Positions 28,236-38,896 of a stretch of 64,000 bases of DNA are shown here, piece by piece; the stretch's first letter is position 1; every line of letters starts with the position of its first letter. The position numbers and the translations under genes were made by a program. Under the pieces are notes generated by a model, which was not told the origin of the DNA, searched no databases, and saw nothing but the letters and a program-made list of their open reading frames with translations. The DNA comes from Sphingobacteriales bacterium. GTDB lineage: Bacteria > Bacteroidota > Bacteroidia > Chitinophagales > JADIYW01. The DNA lies in NCBI GenBank assembly GCA_016699615.1, contig CP064984.1, forward strand, positions 434,001 to 498,000. The letters run 5' to 3'.

Positions 28236-30713
28236 TTAGAAATTTGGACTTATGGTAAACGTGACTCTAAATCTTTTGGTATCTGGTTTGTTTTTTTGTG
28301 TCAATCGCCAATTGAAATCTACTCTAAGTAGTTTTGCAATACTCTCGATACCAAAACCAATTTCTGCATAAAATCCATTTAATCCTTGTATATGATGTGG
28401 CAAATCTGAAAAGGTTACTTTGTTTTTGTCAAGACTACTGAATGCCATTTTAGTAAAAAATACTTCTCTTAGTCCTAATTTTTTCCATAGTGGAATTTTA
28501 TTAAAGAAAAAACCATCAAAATGATGTTCTAAGTAGAATGAAATCTGTTGGTCTGCAGCAAATTCAGCTTCATTCATCATATTAAATCTTTTGTACTGTA
28601 CAAGCAAAGATTGATTACCTGGATGTATAAACAACAATGGATATGGTGCACTTCCAAATAGTTTGCTGGCTTGTAGCTGCATGAGTGTTCTTCCTATTGG
28701 TGAGTTTAGTTTTTCTTCGATTAATAAATCTAATTTATGGAAACTGAAATCGCTGATAAAGCCTTTGAAACTACCAGTGTAGCTAAGTGTAAATCGTGGT
28801 AGATTTCCTTTTAAAAATATTTTTCTATTGCCTGTTTGCAAAAATTTTGCACCTGGTGTGGCAGAAATAATTAGCTGTGGTGAGAAAATATCAAAACTGT
28901 TGTGTCTTACTACTGTGCTGTCTGCTTGTGTTTTTACAAATTCTATTTTGCCAGGAACGGTGATGTATTTTTTATAATTAAATGAAAGATTAGTAGAGAA
29001 ATTTGGTATCCATGTTCTTGCATAATATATGCTTGCATTTCTTACATATACTAAATCTGGAATATTTCTTCGTCTTAAAAGTGTATTGACAATATGGTCA
29101 TATTCTAATGCATTTGGCTCTAATGAGAATCGTTGATAGTCATCTTTGTAACTAATACCAATGCTGTGTGCTTTATTTTTCTTATCAGGTAGTTTTGAGT
29201 TGACTTCTACGCCAAATTTGAATTTCTTATCTTTGGTGCCAATAGCTGCATAGGTTTTAAAATTTACCCATTCCCTCAATCTCCAATTGCTTCTAAAATT
29301 TAATCTTAATCTTACGCCTTCAACATCATTCCAACTTACTAATTGGTATAAATTTCCTAAATCAACTTTATTAAATCTATAATGTCCGCTCGAAAAAAAG
29401 GAACCAACTTTTGATATTCTTTTATAGAATTTTGTATTTTTTAATGAATCTATTAAGAAATAAACATTGTTTTCTACTTTGCTTAATGTATCATGTCTTT
29501 CTGCTACCCAAAAACTATCTGTTCTTCTTCTATAATCTTTTATTATAGTTGGGTTGCTTGGATTAAATATTGTATCAATAATTGGTTGGTTGAGTTTGAT
29601 GTCATTTTTAGATTGATATCGATACAATCTAATGCTTTTTGATTTTTTTCGTTTTGTAAAAGCAACATTTGAGCTTCTTTCCTCTTCTTGTAAAAACCAT
29701 CCTACATTCTTTTCTTCAACAAAAGTTTGTTTGAGCATGTAGTCGTTTATAAAATTTAAGTTGGAGCGTTTATCTATACTAATTTCTATCTTTTTTATTG
29801 CATAAGATGAATCTTGTATCCAAGCTCTGCCTAAGAATAATAAATCGCTTTTGCTTTTGGGAACAAAAGCTAATTGATATGTCCAAATACTATCAGCTGC
29901 TTTTACACTATCTACAAAATAATAATTGTATAATGCTAATCCGCCTTTTGCAAAAGGTAATACAAATGTTTTTCCACTTACTATGGTTTGTTCTCCATAC
30001 ATGTCTGTGTTGTCGTACACAATGTCTAATAAGTCAGAGAACCTTAATTGCTCAATTCCTGAAACTTTACTTGCTTTTAGAATGGCTTTGTCTTGGCTTG
30101 GCTTATCTGTGTGGTAGTGGTCTGTTATTGTTTCTTTTAATATTAGTGGAATATAGCGAACACCATATTCTGTAGTGTCTTGGTTTTCTAGTACAAACCT
30201 GAATGGTTTTAGTATTTTCCTTTTAGATAATTTTGGACTTATATTATACAAAGAAGCTACTGTTTTTGAATATTCTTCGTATTGGTAAGAATCGTATGCT
30301 TTAGGTTTATTTTCGTCTTTGTTTTTTACAACATTTCTAAATATTCTAATTGCAATGGTGTCTTTTTCTTTTACTCTGCGTTTGGCTTTTACTACAAATT
30401 CTTGTAGCATATAACCTTCTGGTTCTAATTTTATATCAAGTGTATCTTTTTTTAAATAGTCTTTGTTTTAGTGAAAGTTCTTTATATCCTAAATACGAAA
30501 AAATTACTGAATCTGTTTTGCCACTTACTTCAAATTCAAAATAGCCTAAATCATCAGTAAAATAAGTTTCTGTATTACTTACTGAAATGGTTACATAAGT
30601 TAATGGTTCTTTGGTTTTGCGTCTGTTACAAATCCTTTTAGAATAGTTGATTGAGCAAATGACTCTAGGAAACTTACAAGGATTAAAGAAATAAGTAATA
30701 AATTTTTGTTCAT
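28236..30713 (-). CDS. DUF5686 outer-membrane protein with carboxypeptidase-like plug domain (frameshifted)
   Basis: A protein of about 825 residues. Signal peptide (LLLISLILVSFLESFAQS) from ATG 30713, then a CarboxypepD_reg-like beta domain (residues about 22-110; LTYVTISVSNTETYFTDDLG), then the long DUF5686 region starting YMLQEFVVKAKRRVKEKDTI and ending in an aromatic beta strand (TKRFRVTFTISPNF), as in outer-membrane barrels. The first 100 codons are split by two single-base errors near 30627 (A missing) and 30466 (A extra). Function unknown; the family is widespread in Bacteroidota and probably surface exposed. Confidence 0.84.
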
Positions 30714-30813
30714 TTTGTAGTATTAAAACAAAAAACTTGCCAAAGACAAATATATTGTTTTACAACGTATTATATTATTTTTTTTAGTTATTATAATGTT
30801 ACAAAACAACTAA

Positions 30814-31723
30814 TTATGCTTGTTGCACTATTTCGCTTACAGCATCTACCCAAGTATCATTACTATTTAAACTTGGTACAAGTTGTAAAACTTCGCCACC
30901 ATGTTCTTGGAATAATTCTAAGTATTCTTCTGTTATTTCATAAAGTGTTTCTAAGCAATCTGCAACAAATGCTGGCGACAACACCAATATTTTCTTTTTT
31001 CCTGATTTTGCTAGTTGTGGTAAAACTTCTACTGTGTATGGCTCTAACCAAACTTCTTTGCCCAATCTTGATTGAAATGATGTGCTATATTTTGATTTAT
31101 CTATGTTTAGCTTTTCAGTTATTAATTTGGTTGTAGCATAGCATTGCGCTTTATAGCAATTTTGGTTTATTTCATTAATTACAATACAACAATCATCTTT
31201 TTGTAAGCAATGTTTTTTGGTGATGTCAGCATTTTTTAAATGTCTTGCGGGCAAACCATGGTAACTAAATAAGATATGGTCATAAGCATCTAAATCAAAT
31301 GCAGCTAAGTTTTCTACAAACGATTGTATAAATTTTGGGTGACTATAAAAATGATTGATGTACGTAAGCTTTGGTAGCGATAGCCACGTATTGGTTATCT
31401 CTTGTACTTTTTGAATAACTGAGCCATTGCAAGCAGAAGAATATTGTGGAAATAAAGGCAATACAATAATTTCTGATACATTTTTTTGTCTAAGATTTTC
31501 AAGTGCTTTTTCTAAACTTGGATTTTGATAGCGCATTGCCATTTCTACTATTTTTGTATCTAGCTGGAACAATAATTCCTCTAACTAAAAGATTACGTTT
31601 TAACCAAGAAAAATCTATTACTCTTTTGTCTAATAGAAATTCAATTAAATACTTATAGACATCACTATTGGATGCTGAGTCTGGTGTGCCTAAATTGACA
31701 AGTAAAATACCTTTTTGATTCAT
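30814..31723 (-). pseudogene. hemH: Ferrochelatase with an internal deletion
   Basis: Inserts iron into protoporphyrin IX in haem synthesis. The N terminus (KGILLVNLGTPDSASNSDVY, LLDKRVIDF, RNLLVRGIIVPARYKNS) and the body (AMRYQNPSLEKALENL, the active-site FSYHGLPARHL, LVLSPAFVADCLETLYEI) are both good. They lie in different frames that overlap at 31540-31575. Compared with the usual size, roughly 35 residues between IIVP and MAMRYQNP are missing, so this is a deletion of about 100 bp plus a frame change, not just one base. Either a real inactivating deletion or an assembly collapse. The gene starts 2 bp after the ilvA-type gene's end. Confidence 0.82.
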
Positions 31724-31725
31724 TA

Positions 31726-32982
31726 TTATATTAAAAAATTAAATAAAATAGGATTATTATTTATCGTAGTAAAATCAATATTATATTTTCTCATTCTATC
31801 TAATAAACCATCGTAATCTTCTTTATTTTTAAGTTCTATTCCAACCAACGCTGGTCCACTTTCTTTGCTATTTTTTTTAGTATATTCAAATAGTGTTATA
31901 TCATCATCTGGCCCTAAAACTTTATTTACAAACTGTTTTAACGCACCAGAACGTTGTGGAAATTTTATCATGAAATAATGCTTCAAACCTTCGTATATCA
32001 ATGATCTTTCTTTCATTTCTGGCATTCTTTCAATGTCATTGTTTCCACCACTTACAATACAAACAATATTTTTTCCCTTTAGTTCAAAATCTACAAAATC
32101 TAATGCTGAAATGGCTAATGTACCTGCTGGTTCTGCTACAATTGCATCTCTGTTGTATAGTTTTAATATCTGCGTACAGATTCTTCCTTCTGGAATTAAA
32201 ACCATTTTATCAATATTGTTTTTGCATATCTCAAACGTTAGATGTCCAACTTGTTTTACTGCTGCGCCATCAACAAAATTATCTATTTGTTTGAGTTCTA
32301 CCAGTTTGTTTTGTTCCAATGATTGTTGCATTGCTGGTGCACCCAAAGGCTCCACACCTATTATTTTTGTTTTTGGAGAATATTTTTTGAAATATGTAAT
32401 TATTCCAGAAATTAAACCACCACCACCAATTGGAATAAAAATATAATCAAGTTTCTTTTTTCCTAATTGTTCTAATATTTCTAAGCCTACTGTTCCTTGT
32501 CCTTCAATGATAAGTGCATCATCAAATGGTGGAACAAATATTTTATCTTCTTTTTGTGCATATTTCTGAGCTGCATGTTTTGCGTCATCATAAGTATCGC
32601 CATATAGTTCTATTTCAATATATTCTTTACCTAATCTTTGTACAGAATTTACTTTTTGCTTAGGCGTAGTTTGTGGCATAAATACAACTCCTTTTATCTT
32701 TAATATTGCACATGATAATGCAAAACCTTGTGCATGATTGCCAGCACTTGCACATACTACACCATTCTTTCTTTGTTTAGAGTTTAGTTTTGAAATAAAA
32801 TTATAGGCACCTCTAATTTTATAAGATCTAACTTTTTGTAGGTCTTCTCTTTTAAGATAAATATTTGCTTGATAAAGTTCTGAAAGATTAATATTCAGTT
32901 GTAAAGGAGTTTTTTCAACAATGTTTTCTAGTACTTTGCTTGCTTCTTCAATTCCTTCTGTTTTTGGTAGCCTTGTTTGCAT
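31726..32982 (-). CDS. ilvA: Threonine ammonia-lyase (threonine deaminase)
   Basis: PLP enzyme converting threonine to 2-oxobutanoate, the first step toward isoleucine. The PLP lysine is in VRSYKIRGAYNFI (about residue 55), ASAGNHAQGFALS follows, the phosphate loop is GGGGLISGI, and EPAGTLAISAL lies near 290. The C-terminal 90 residues form one ACT-like regulatory domain (YFMIKFPQRSGALKQFVNKV), giving 418 residues, the short single-ACT form. Feedback by isoleucine is therefore possible. It is directly upstream of hemH (2 bp), probably one transcript. Confidence 0.92.
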   Translation of the reverse strand: MQTRLPKTEGIEEASKVLENIVEKTPLQLNINLSELYQANIYLKREDLQKVRSYKIRGAYNFISKLNSKQRKNGVVCASAGNHAQGFALSCAILKIKGVVFMPQTTPKQKVNSVQRLGKEYIEIELYGDTYDDAKHAAQKYAQKEDKIFVPPFDDALIIEGQGTVGLEILEQLGKKKLDYIFIPIGGGGLISGIITYFKKYSPKTKIIGVEPLGAPAMQQSLEQNKLVELKQIDNFVDGAAVKQVGHLTFEICKNNIDKMVLIPEGRICTQILKLYNRDAIVAEPAGTLAISALDFVDFELKGKNIVCIVSGGNNDIERMPEMKERSLIYEGLKHYFMIKFPQRSGALKQFVNKVLGPDDDITLFEYTKKNSKESGPALVGIELKNKEDYDGLLDRMRKYNIDFTTINNNPILFNFLI

Positions 32983-33056
32983 AAGAGTAAATAATGAACA
33001 ATATTACAAAAAACAAAGAATATAGAAGTAAAAATAAGTATTACAAAATTGCAAAT

Positions 33057-34118
33057 CTATTGTAGTGAGCAAACCATACGTACTGGTTGGTGATCTGAAT
33101 ATGAGAAATCTACATCAATTCCTTGCACATTTATGAGTGAAACATTAGGCGATAATAAATAAAAGTCAATAACAGTTGTATATGTTTTATTTGATTCGTA
33201 AGGTTTATCTACTTTTCTATTTGTTGGTGTTTTTCCATCAAATGCCCAAGTCCAGTTTTTTGGTAAATATGAATTTGGAATTTCCATTTCTTCGTAGCCA
33301 CTATTTTTATCTTTTGGTGTGTATCCTGGTGGAATTTGATTCCAATCGCCACCAACAATTACATAGTTTCCAGCATTGTATTCATCAACTAAATATTTTT
33401 TAAAATATTCCATTTCTTGTTTTTTTAGTGTACCACCATCATAAGCTGAATTATGTGTGTTGATTACAATAAGGTTTTTTCCATTTTTTAGTTTGAAAGT
33501 ATGTTTTACAAAACATCTATCTAAAAAGAATAATCCTTTTGGAAATGAAAAATTTGATGGAAATTGATATCTGATTGGTGTATTTTCTAATTTATAAGGA
33601 AAAAATGTTGCAATGCCACCTAAAACGCCACCCATTGGATTTGTAATTGGAATTGGAACATATCTTACTTGATAGTTTTTTCCAAAAACTGCATTAAAAT
33701 CAAGCATTTCTTTTATACCTTGTAGTTGATTTTGTCCCCAACTTCTTCTTGAGTCAACATCAACTTCTTGCAATAAAATAAAATCTGCATCTTGTTTCCA
33801 TTTTAAAATAGTTTCTTTTACGCCAGCATAATTTTTGTTTACCAAATCTCTAGTTGAACGCACCATTTTTCCACCATCATAAAAGAAATCAGACTCAGCT
33901 CCTAAACCACAATAGCCAATATTCCAATCATAAAAAACCAAAGTATCTTTAGTAATACTGCTTATTTCGTTGTCTGTTTTTAATATTTCAGCATCAGATT
34001 CTGGTTTTGGTCTGTAATCTGTTATCCAAGCATATAGAATTGCCAATACAACATAGGCACCAAATGCAACCGCAGATATTAGCAATAATTTAATTAAAAA
34101 CATAAATCTTTTTTTCAT
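33057..34118 (-). CDS. Endonuclease/exonuclease/phosphatase-family protein, membrane anchored
   Basis: A 353-residue protein with an N-terminal membrane helix (LLLISAVAFGAYVVLAIL) and an exported EEP domain. Catalytic motifs: DWNIGYCG, the metal-binding Glu in FILLQEVDVDSRRS, INTHNSAYDGG, the Asp/Asn pair in GGDWNQIPPG and the final His in YSDHQPVRM. Such exported members often act as phosphodiesterases on lipids or sugar phosphates; the substrate is unknown. It diverges from the hydrolase gene at 34172. Confidence 0.86.
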   Translation of the reverse strand: MKKRFMFLIKLLLISAVAFGAYVVLAILYAWITDYRPKPESDAEILKTDNEISSITKDTLVFYDWNIGYCGLGAESDFFYDGGKMVRSTRDLVNKNYAGVKETILKWKQDADFILLQEVDVDSRRSWGQNQLQGIKEMLDFNAVFGKNYQVRYVPIPITNPMGGVLGGIATFFPYKLENTPIRYQFPSNFSFPKGLFFLDRCFVKHTFKLKNGKNLIVINTHNSAYDGGTLKKQEMEYFKKYLVDEYNAGNYVIVGGDWNQIPPGYTPKDKNSGYEEMEIPNSYLPKNWTWAFDGKTPTNRKVDKPYESNKTYTTVIDFYLLSPNVSLINVQGIDVDFSYSDHQPVRMVCSLQ

Positions 34119-34171
34119 CTACAAAAAATTAGTAGTTTTATCTTCTAAAAATAGTAAAAATAATTAATATA

Positions 34172-34999
34172 ATGAGTACAAAAGAAATAAATTGGACAAC
34201 AAGTGATGGTATTTCTATTTATGGTAAAGTATGGAATACTACAGAAACACCCAAATATGTAATCTGTTTAGTACATGGAATGGGTGAACACATCAATAGA
34301 TATGAGCATGTGGCTCATTTTTTCAACAAAAATAATATTGCAGTTTTTGGATATGACCAACGTGGACATGGTAAATCTGGTGGACAACGTGGACATTTCC
34401 CAAGTTTTGATATCTTCTTAGATGATGTGACATTGTTCATACAACAAGTAGATAAAGAATTTCCAAATATAAAAAAAATATTAATGGGACACAGTATGGG
34501 TGGAAATGTAATAGGTAATTATTTAATAAAGAGAAATCAAAATTTTAGTGGTGCTATATTTTCTTCTCCATATTTAGAATTAGCATTTACTCCACCAGCT
34601 ATAAAACTAAGCTTAGGGAAATTAATGAAAGGTTTGTTGCCATCATTAGCATTGCCAAGTGGTTTAGACGCAAGTGCAATATCAAGAGATAAAACTGTAG
34701 TAGATAATTATCTTAAAGACAAACTAGTTCATGATAAAATTTCTGCGATAATGGGTGTTGAAATGATAGAAACAGGAAAAGATGTTATTAATCAAGCCAA
34801 CAAAATAAAAATTCCAGTTTTAGTTTATCATGGAACTGCTGATAGACTCACATCACATGATGGTAGCCAGAAATTTGCCAAAAACGTTGGCAGTAATGCA
34901 ACATTTATTAGTTATGATGGTTTGTATCACGAAACTCATAACGAACCAGAAAAGGATAAAGTATTTGAAAATATTATTCTCTGGATTGATAAACTATAA
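34172..34999 (+). CDS. Alpha/beta hydrolase, monoacylglycerol lipase type
   Basis: A 275-residue serine hydrolase of the Hydrolase_4 family. Features: CLVHGMGEHINRYEHVAHFF (oxyanion-hole HGMGEH), YDQRGHGKSGGQRGH, nucleophile Ser in LMGHSMGGNV (about residue 111), the acid Asp in VYHGTADRLTSHDG and the catalytic His in YHETHNEPEKDKVF. It would release glycerol from monoacylglycerols or cut similar esters in the cytoplasm. The helicase gene begins 6 bp after its stop. Confidence 0.9.
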   Translation: MSTKEINWTTSDGISIYGKVWNTTETPKYVICLVHGMGEHINRYEHVAHFFNKNNIAVFGYDQRGHGKSGGQRGHFPSFDIFLDDVTLFIQQVDKEFPNIKKILMGHSMGGNVIGNYLIKRNQNFSGAIFSSPYLELAFTPPAIKLSLGKLMKGLLPSLALPSGLDASAISRDKTVVDNYLKDKLVHDKISAIMGVEMIETGKDVINQANKIKIPVLVYHGTADRLTSHDGSQKFAKNVGSNATFISYDGLYHETHNEPEKDKVFENIILWIDKL

Positions 35000-35005
35000 T
35001 ATTCT

Positions 35006-38000
35006 ATGCCTAATAATGAATTTCTAAAAAAACTTTTAGTAAAGCTAAAAAGTGGCGATGCACGTTCTATACATTTGAATGCTTTACCATCGAACTTAGG
35101 TAGAATTGATATTTTTGATTTTGTAAATCTACATCAAAGTTTGCACCTACAATTTTTACAACAACTATTTACGCAACCAAAGTTTAGTTTTAATATTTCA
35201 GTTGACTCATCTTTATTGGCTAATAAAAATGATGACGAGAAAAAAGTTATCCAACAATTGATTAAAAAATTTAATCATCTTTATTTTCAAGATGAAGAAA
35301 ATGAACAAGAGCATGGCTATCATTCATTTGGATTTGGCTATCCATTGTTGGTAAAAAGAGACAACACCAATAAAGACAAAATTATTAAAGCACCATTGTT
35401 TATTTGGTACTTAAAGATTGAGAAAGATTTAAGAAAAACCAATTCTTGGAATATTTCTAGAGATGAAGATTTGCCTGTAGTATTAAATCCAGTATTGATT
35501 TCTTATTTGCAGAGCAATGAAAATATTTCATTTAAGGAACTAGAAATTATGCTTGATGATGAAATGATTTCGGAAAAAGAACTCTTAGATGCTACACAAA
35601 TTATTACAGAAAAATTAGGCAACAAACAACCTTTAGATAATTTTGTAGCAACTATTTTGCCATGTACCAACAAAGAATCTATTGAATTACTTACAAAAGA
35701 CAATGCGTGGATACGATTTTCTGGTGTGTTTGGATTATATAAAACAATCAAACAAAGTATCATCAATGATGTTGAGCAATTGGTAGAAAGCAATACGATT
35801 GCAACATTGCACCAAGCAAACCATGAGTGTACTTACACTGATGTAATTGCAGCAAATGAATTAGATGATACACAAGAAGCAATTTTGTTTGCACTAAATA
35901 AAAATCAAAAAATTATTATTCAAGGACCACCAGGAACTGGAAAAAGTCAAACACTTACTGCAATTATTGCTAATACATTGTTGAATGAAAAGAAAGTATT
36001 AGTGGTTTGTGAAAAGAAAACAGCATTAGAAGTTTTACAACAAAATCTTAGTAAAATAAATTTGGCAGAACTTAGTGTATTGATAGAAGATGTACACGCT
36101 GACAGAAGAATAATTGTAGAGAAAGTTAGAGATTACATAGAAACAAAATCAACGCAAGAACTACGATTTAGACAACACGAATATGAGCAAACAAAAAATA
36201 AATTTAATGAAAATAGAAGCATCATTAATAATGCAATTGATGCTACCTATCCTGTAATTTTTGGTGATGACAATTGGATAGATTTATTATTATCTGTGAG
36301 TGAAACACAACAAAAAATAGATGTCTATAAAGCAAATAATATCCAACAACAAATTAAAAATGCTTTATTTCAATTTAATTATGATGAATACATTGCATTA
36401 AGAAATGTTGTACAAAATGCTAAAGATTTGTATCAAAAATGCAATAATTATACATCTTTCCAAAGCATAGACAATGAAGTAATTCAAAAATTTGATGCAC
36501 CTTCAATTGAAAATGCAATAACTGAATATAATAAAGCATCTGATGAAATTATTGCAAACATCAACCAAAATAAAAACAATAAATATTATAATACACTCAG
36601 TGGCTGGTTGAGTTTTGTGTATAAGATTTTTGCCATATTTTCAAGCAACATCAGGCAACAAAGAGAAGCACAACAACATGATTTAAAACTAATCAATGAT
36701 TTTATTTCAAAGTGGAATGCTTTACCATTGTTTGATTGTAGCTTTCAACAAGCAACTAATGTAGTACAAGAATTTGAACCGTCAATACACAATTGGAAAC
36801 AGAAATTTCAAGCAATTTATAATAATACTACATATTTTAAAGAATACTATCAATATCAAAAATTTGTTTTAAACCAAAATGAAAACTCTAAACATATAAT
36901 TCAAGTTTTAGAAAGTGCACAGTTGGATAATTGGTCTGAATATTATAATTATTGGTATCGTCACCAAATAATTAGCAACTACGCTTTTGAAAATAATATT
37001 CATCAACTCAATGCACAAAATATATCAGCATTGAAAATACATGATGAAGATGCAAAGAAAGTAATACCACAAAAAATTCAACATCTATGGGAAACAAAAA
37101 GGCAAAATTTAATTGCAAATAAAGACATCACCAATCTAAAATACTTATACAATCTTAGAAAGAACAAACAATTTGAATCTAAGAATACATTGAGAAAAGT
37201 AGTACAAGATGATATCGATTTTTTCACCACTTTTTTCCCAGTTATTTTTACCAATCCTAGTGTGTGTACTTCAATATTTCCTGCACAAGCAATTTTCGAT
37301 ATTATTATTTTAGATGAAGCATCGCAATTAAAAATTGAGGAAACATACAGTAGCTTATTGCGTGGAAAACAACATGTGATTTCTGGCGATAAACATCAAA
37401 TGCCACCAAGTAATTTCTTTGGCAGCACACCAATTTTCTGGACAGAAGAAAGCGAAACAGAAAGCACAGACTTCTTAGCAGATAGCCAATCTTTATTAGA
37501 GTTTGCAGATGATGCTGGCTACAAAAATCATTACATAGATTTTCACTATCGTTCAAAACATCCAGATTTAATACAGTTTTCAAACCATGCATTTTATGAG
37601 TCAAGGTTGATTCCAATGCCAGCTTCCAAAAACTATCAAGCAATAGAATATTATGCTATAGAAGGAATTTATGAAAAAGGCACTAACCAATTAGAAGCAC
37701 AAGCTGTAGTAGATTTTATTTTTACATTAGATATAGCTGCAGCTGTACCAAGCGTAGGTATTGGAACTTTTAATATTTTTCAAAGAGATTTAATTTTAGA
37801 TTTAATCTATGAGAAAGCAGCAGAAAATACAAGCCATAATCAACAATTAGAAACATTGCTAGCAAAAGGATTGTTTGTCAAAAATCTTGAAAACATACAA
37901 GGTGATGAACGTGATATTTTAATACTATCAACAACATTTGGAAAAAATAAAGAAGGGAAATTTAGACAATTATTCGGACCACTATCACAAGAAAAAGGTT

Positions 38001-38545
38001 ACAAATTATTGAATGTAATTATCACAAGAGCAAAAGAGAAACTCATCATTTTTACATCAATACCTAATGACAACATACAACAGTACCACGATGAAATAAG
38101 CACAAAAGGCAACACAGGAAAAGGCATACTGTATGCTTATTTAGCTTATGCAAGACAAGTTTCTGCAAACAACGAGCAGCAAAAGAACTTTATCTTAAAT
38201 CAATTACAAAAAAATACAAAAAGCAATACATCAACTACAAATCATATTCAATACGTTGAGCATATCTATCAAACATTACACAATAAATTCGGAAACAATA
38301 TCGCTAGAAATTTTTCATTAGGTGGCATACAACTTTCATTAATACTCAAAAAAGACGAACAAATTGTTGCCTACTTAAATCTTGTAGATGTTGATGTTTT
38401 GCCTAAAGAAAGCAATTATAGAAAGCACATACACTTAGAAAACATACTCAACAATTACAATATAAAAACGATTGTCATCACAAGCTATGAATGGCAAACA
38501 GCACAAGAAAAAATAATAAATGAAATTGAAAAGTATCTAAAATAA
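35006..38545 (+). CDS. Large SF1 (UPF1/DNA2-like) helicase with degenerate nuclease-like tail
   Basis: A 1179-residue protein. The helicase core has Walker A IIQGPPGTGKSQTLTAIIAN (about residue 310), Walker B IIILDEASQLKIEE (about 769), motif III SGDKHQMPPSNFF, motif IV YRSKHPDLIQFS, motif V NIQGDERDILILST and motif VI VIITRAKEKLIIF. A 400-residue helical insertion separates Walker A and B, as in large bacterial members. The last 100 residues resemble the Vsr-like endonuclease tail of such helicases, but the expected acidic residues (GIQLSLIL, AYLNLVD) seem replaced. Related proteins occur in DNA repair and defence. It follows the hydrolase by 6 bp and ends just before trailer R3c. Confidence 0.83.
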   Translation: MPNNEFLKKLLVKLKSGDARSIHLNALPSNLGRIDIFDFVNLHQSLHLQFLQQLFTQPKFSFNISVDSSLLANKNDDEKKVIQQLIKKFNHLYFQDEENEQEHGYHSFGFGYPLLVKRDNTNKDKIIKAPLFIWYLKIEKDLRKTNSWNISRDEDLPVVLNPVLISYLQSNENISFKELEIMLDDEMISEKELLDATQIITEKLGNKQPLDNFVATILPCTNKESIELLTKDNAWIRFSGVFGLYKTIKQSIINDVEQLVESNTIATLHQANHECTYTDVIAANELDDTQEAILFALNKNQKIIIQGPPGTGKSQTLTAIIANTLLNEKKVLVVCEKKTALEVLQQNLSKINLAELSVLIEDVHADRRIIVEKVRDYIETKSTQELRFRQHEYEQTKNKFNENRSIINNAIDATYPVIFGDDNWIDLLLSVSETQQKIDVYKANNIQQQIKNALFQFNYDEYIALRNVVQNAKDLYQKCNNYTSFQSIDNEVIQKFDAPSIENAITEYNKASDEIIANINQNKNNKYYNTLSGWLSFVYKIFAIFSSNIRQQREAQQHDLKLINDFISKWNALPLFDCSFQQATNVVQEFEPSIHNWKQKFQAIYNNTTYFKEYYQYQKFVLNQNENSKHIIQVLESAQLDNWSEYYNYWYRHQIISNYAFENNIHQLNAQNISALKIHDEDAKKVIPQKIQHLWETKRQNLIANKDITNLKYLYNLRKNKQFESKNTLRKVVQDDIDFFTTFFPVIFTNPSVCTSIFPAQAIFDIIILDEASQLKIEETYSSLLRGKQHVISGDKHQMPPSNFFGSTPIFWTEESETESTDFLADSQSLLEFADDAGYKNHYIDFHYRSKHPDLIQFSNHAFYESRLIPMPASKNYQAIEYYAIEGIYEKGTNQLEAQAVVDFIFTLDIAAAVPSVGIGTFNIFQRDLILDLIYEKAAENTSHNQQLETLLAKGLFVKNLENIQGDERDILILSTTFGKNKEGKFRQLFGPLSQEKGYKLLNVIITRAKEKLIIFTSIPNDNIQQYHDEISTKGNTGKGILYAYLAYARQVSANNEQQKNFILNQLQKNTKSNTSTTNHIQYVEHIYQTLHNKFGNNIARNFSLGGIQLSLILKKDEQIVAYLNLVDVDVLPKESNYRKHIHLENILNNYNIKTIVITSYEWQTAQEKIINEIEKYLK

Positions 38546-38548
38546 GAT

Positions 38549-38610
38549 TATATATTATGAAACGACCACCAAAAATACAACGTTGTGCAACTGCCACCGA
38601 TGTTGTGCGT
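38549..38610 (-). repeat. Trailer repeat R3, copy c (inverted)
   Basis: On the minus strand: GCACAACATCGGTGGCAGTT, then GCACAACGTTGTATTTTTGG and GGTCGTTTCATAAT. Same repeat as R3a and R3b but inverted. It starts 4 bp after the helicase stop and marks the downstream end of the second, minus-strand cassette chain. Confidence 0.65.
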
Positions 38611-38619
38611 TCGTTCATT

Positions 38620-38895
38620 TTATTTCGTTTCTTCTTTTAATAATATTTCAAGTCCTTCGTCAGCAACATCTACTACGTGAATTTTATTTTCCTCTGTGTA
38701 AAATTCTTTGTATTCGTCTATAAGTTCGTTTAGGTCTATTTTATTTTCTCTAATTGCGTTCAAAATTTCAAGTTTTTTGTCCATTGTTGTTTGATTGTAC
38801 TCGCTTGAATTTGGGTCAAATAAAGTTCTCAAAGTTCTATGTTTCCATAAACTTCCTTTTCCAAATATTTTGTCTAATTTCTGTTGATAGTGCAT
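38620..38895 (-). CDS. Small hypothetical protein, second gene of a cassette
   Basis: A 91-residue charged, helical protein (FGKGSLWKHRTLRTLFDPNS; EEGLEILL-like acidic C terminus). No signal or membrane segment. Its ATG lies one base before the end of the larger neighbour's coding region, so both are translated together. Family unknown to me. The two-gene arrangement in a cassette could be a toxin-antitoxin or effector pair, but nothing shows this directly. Confidence 0.6.
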   Translation of the reverse strand: MHYQQKLDKIFGKGSLWKHRTLRTLFDPNSSEYNQTTMDKKLEILNAIRENKIDLNELIDEYKEFYTEENKIHVVDVADEGLEILLKEETK

Positions 38896-38896
38896 A

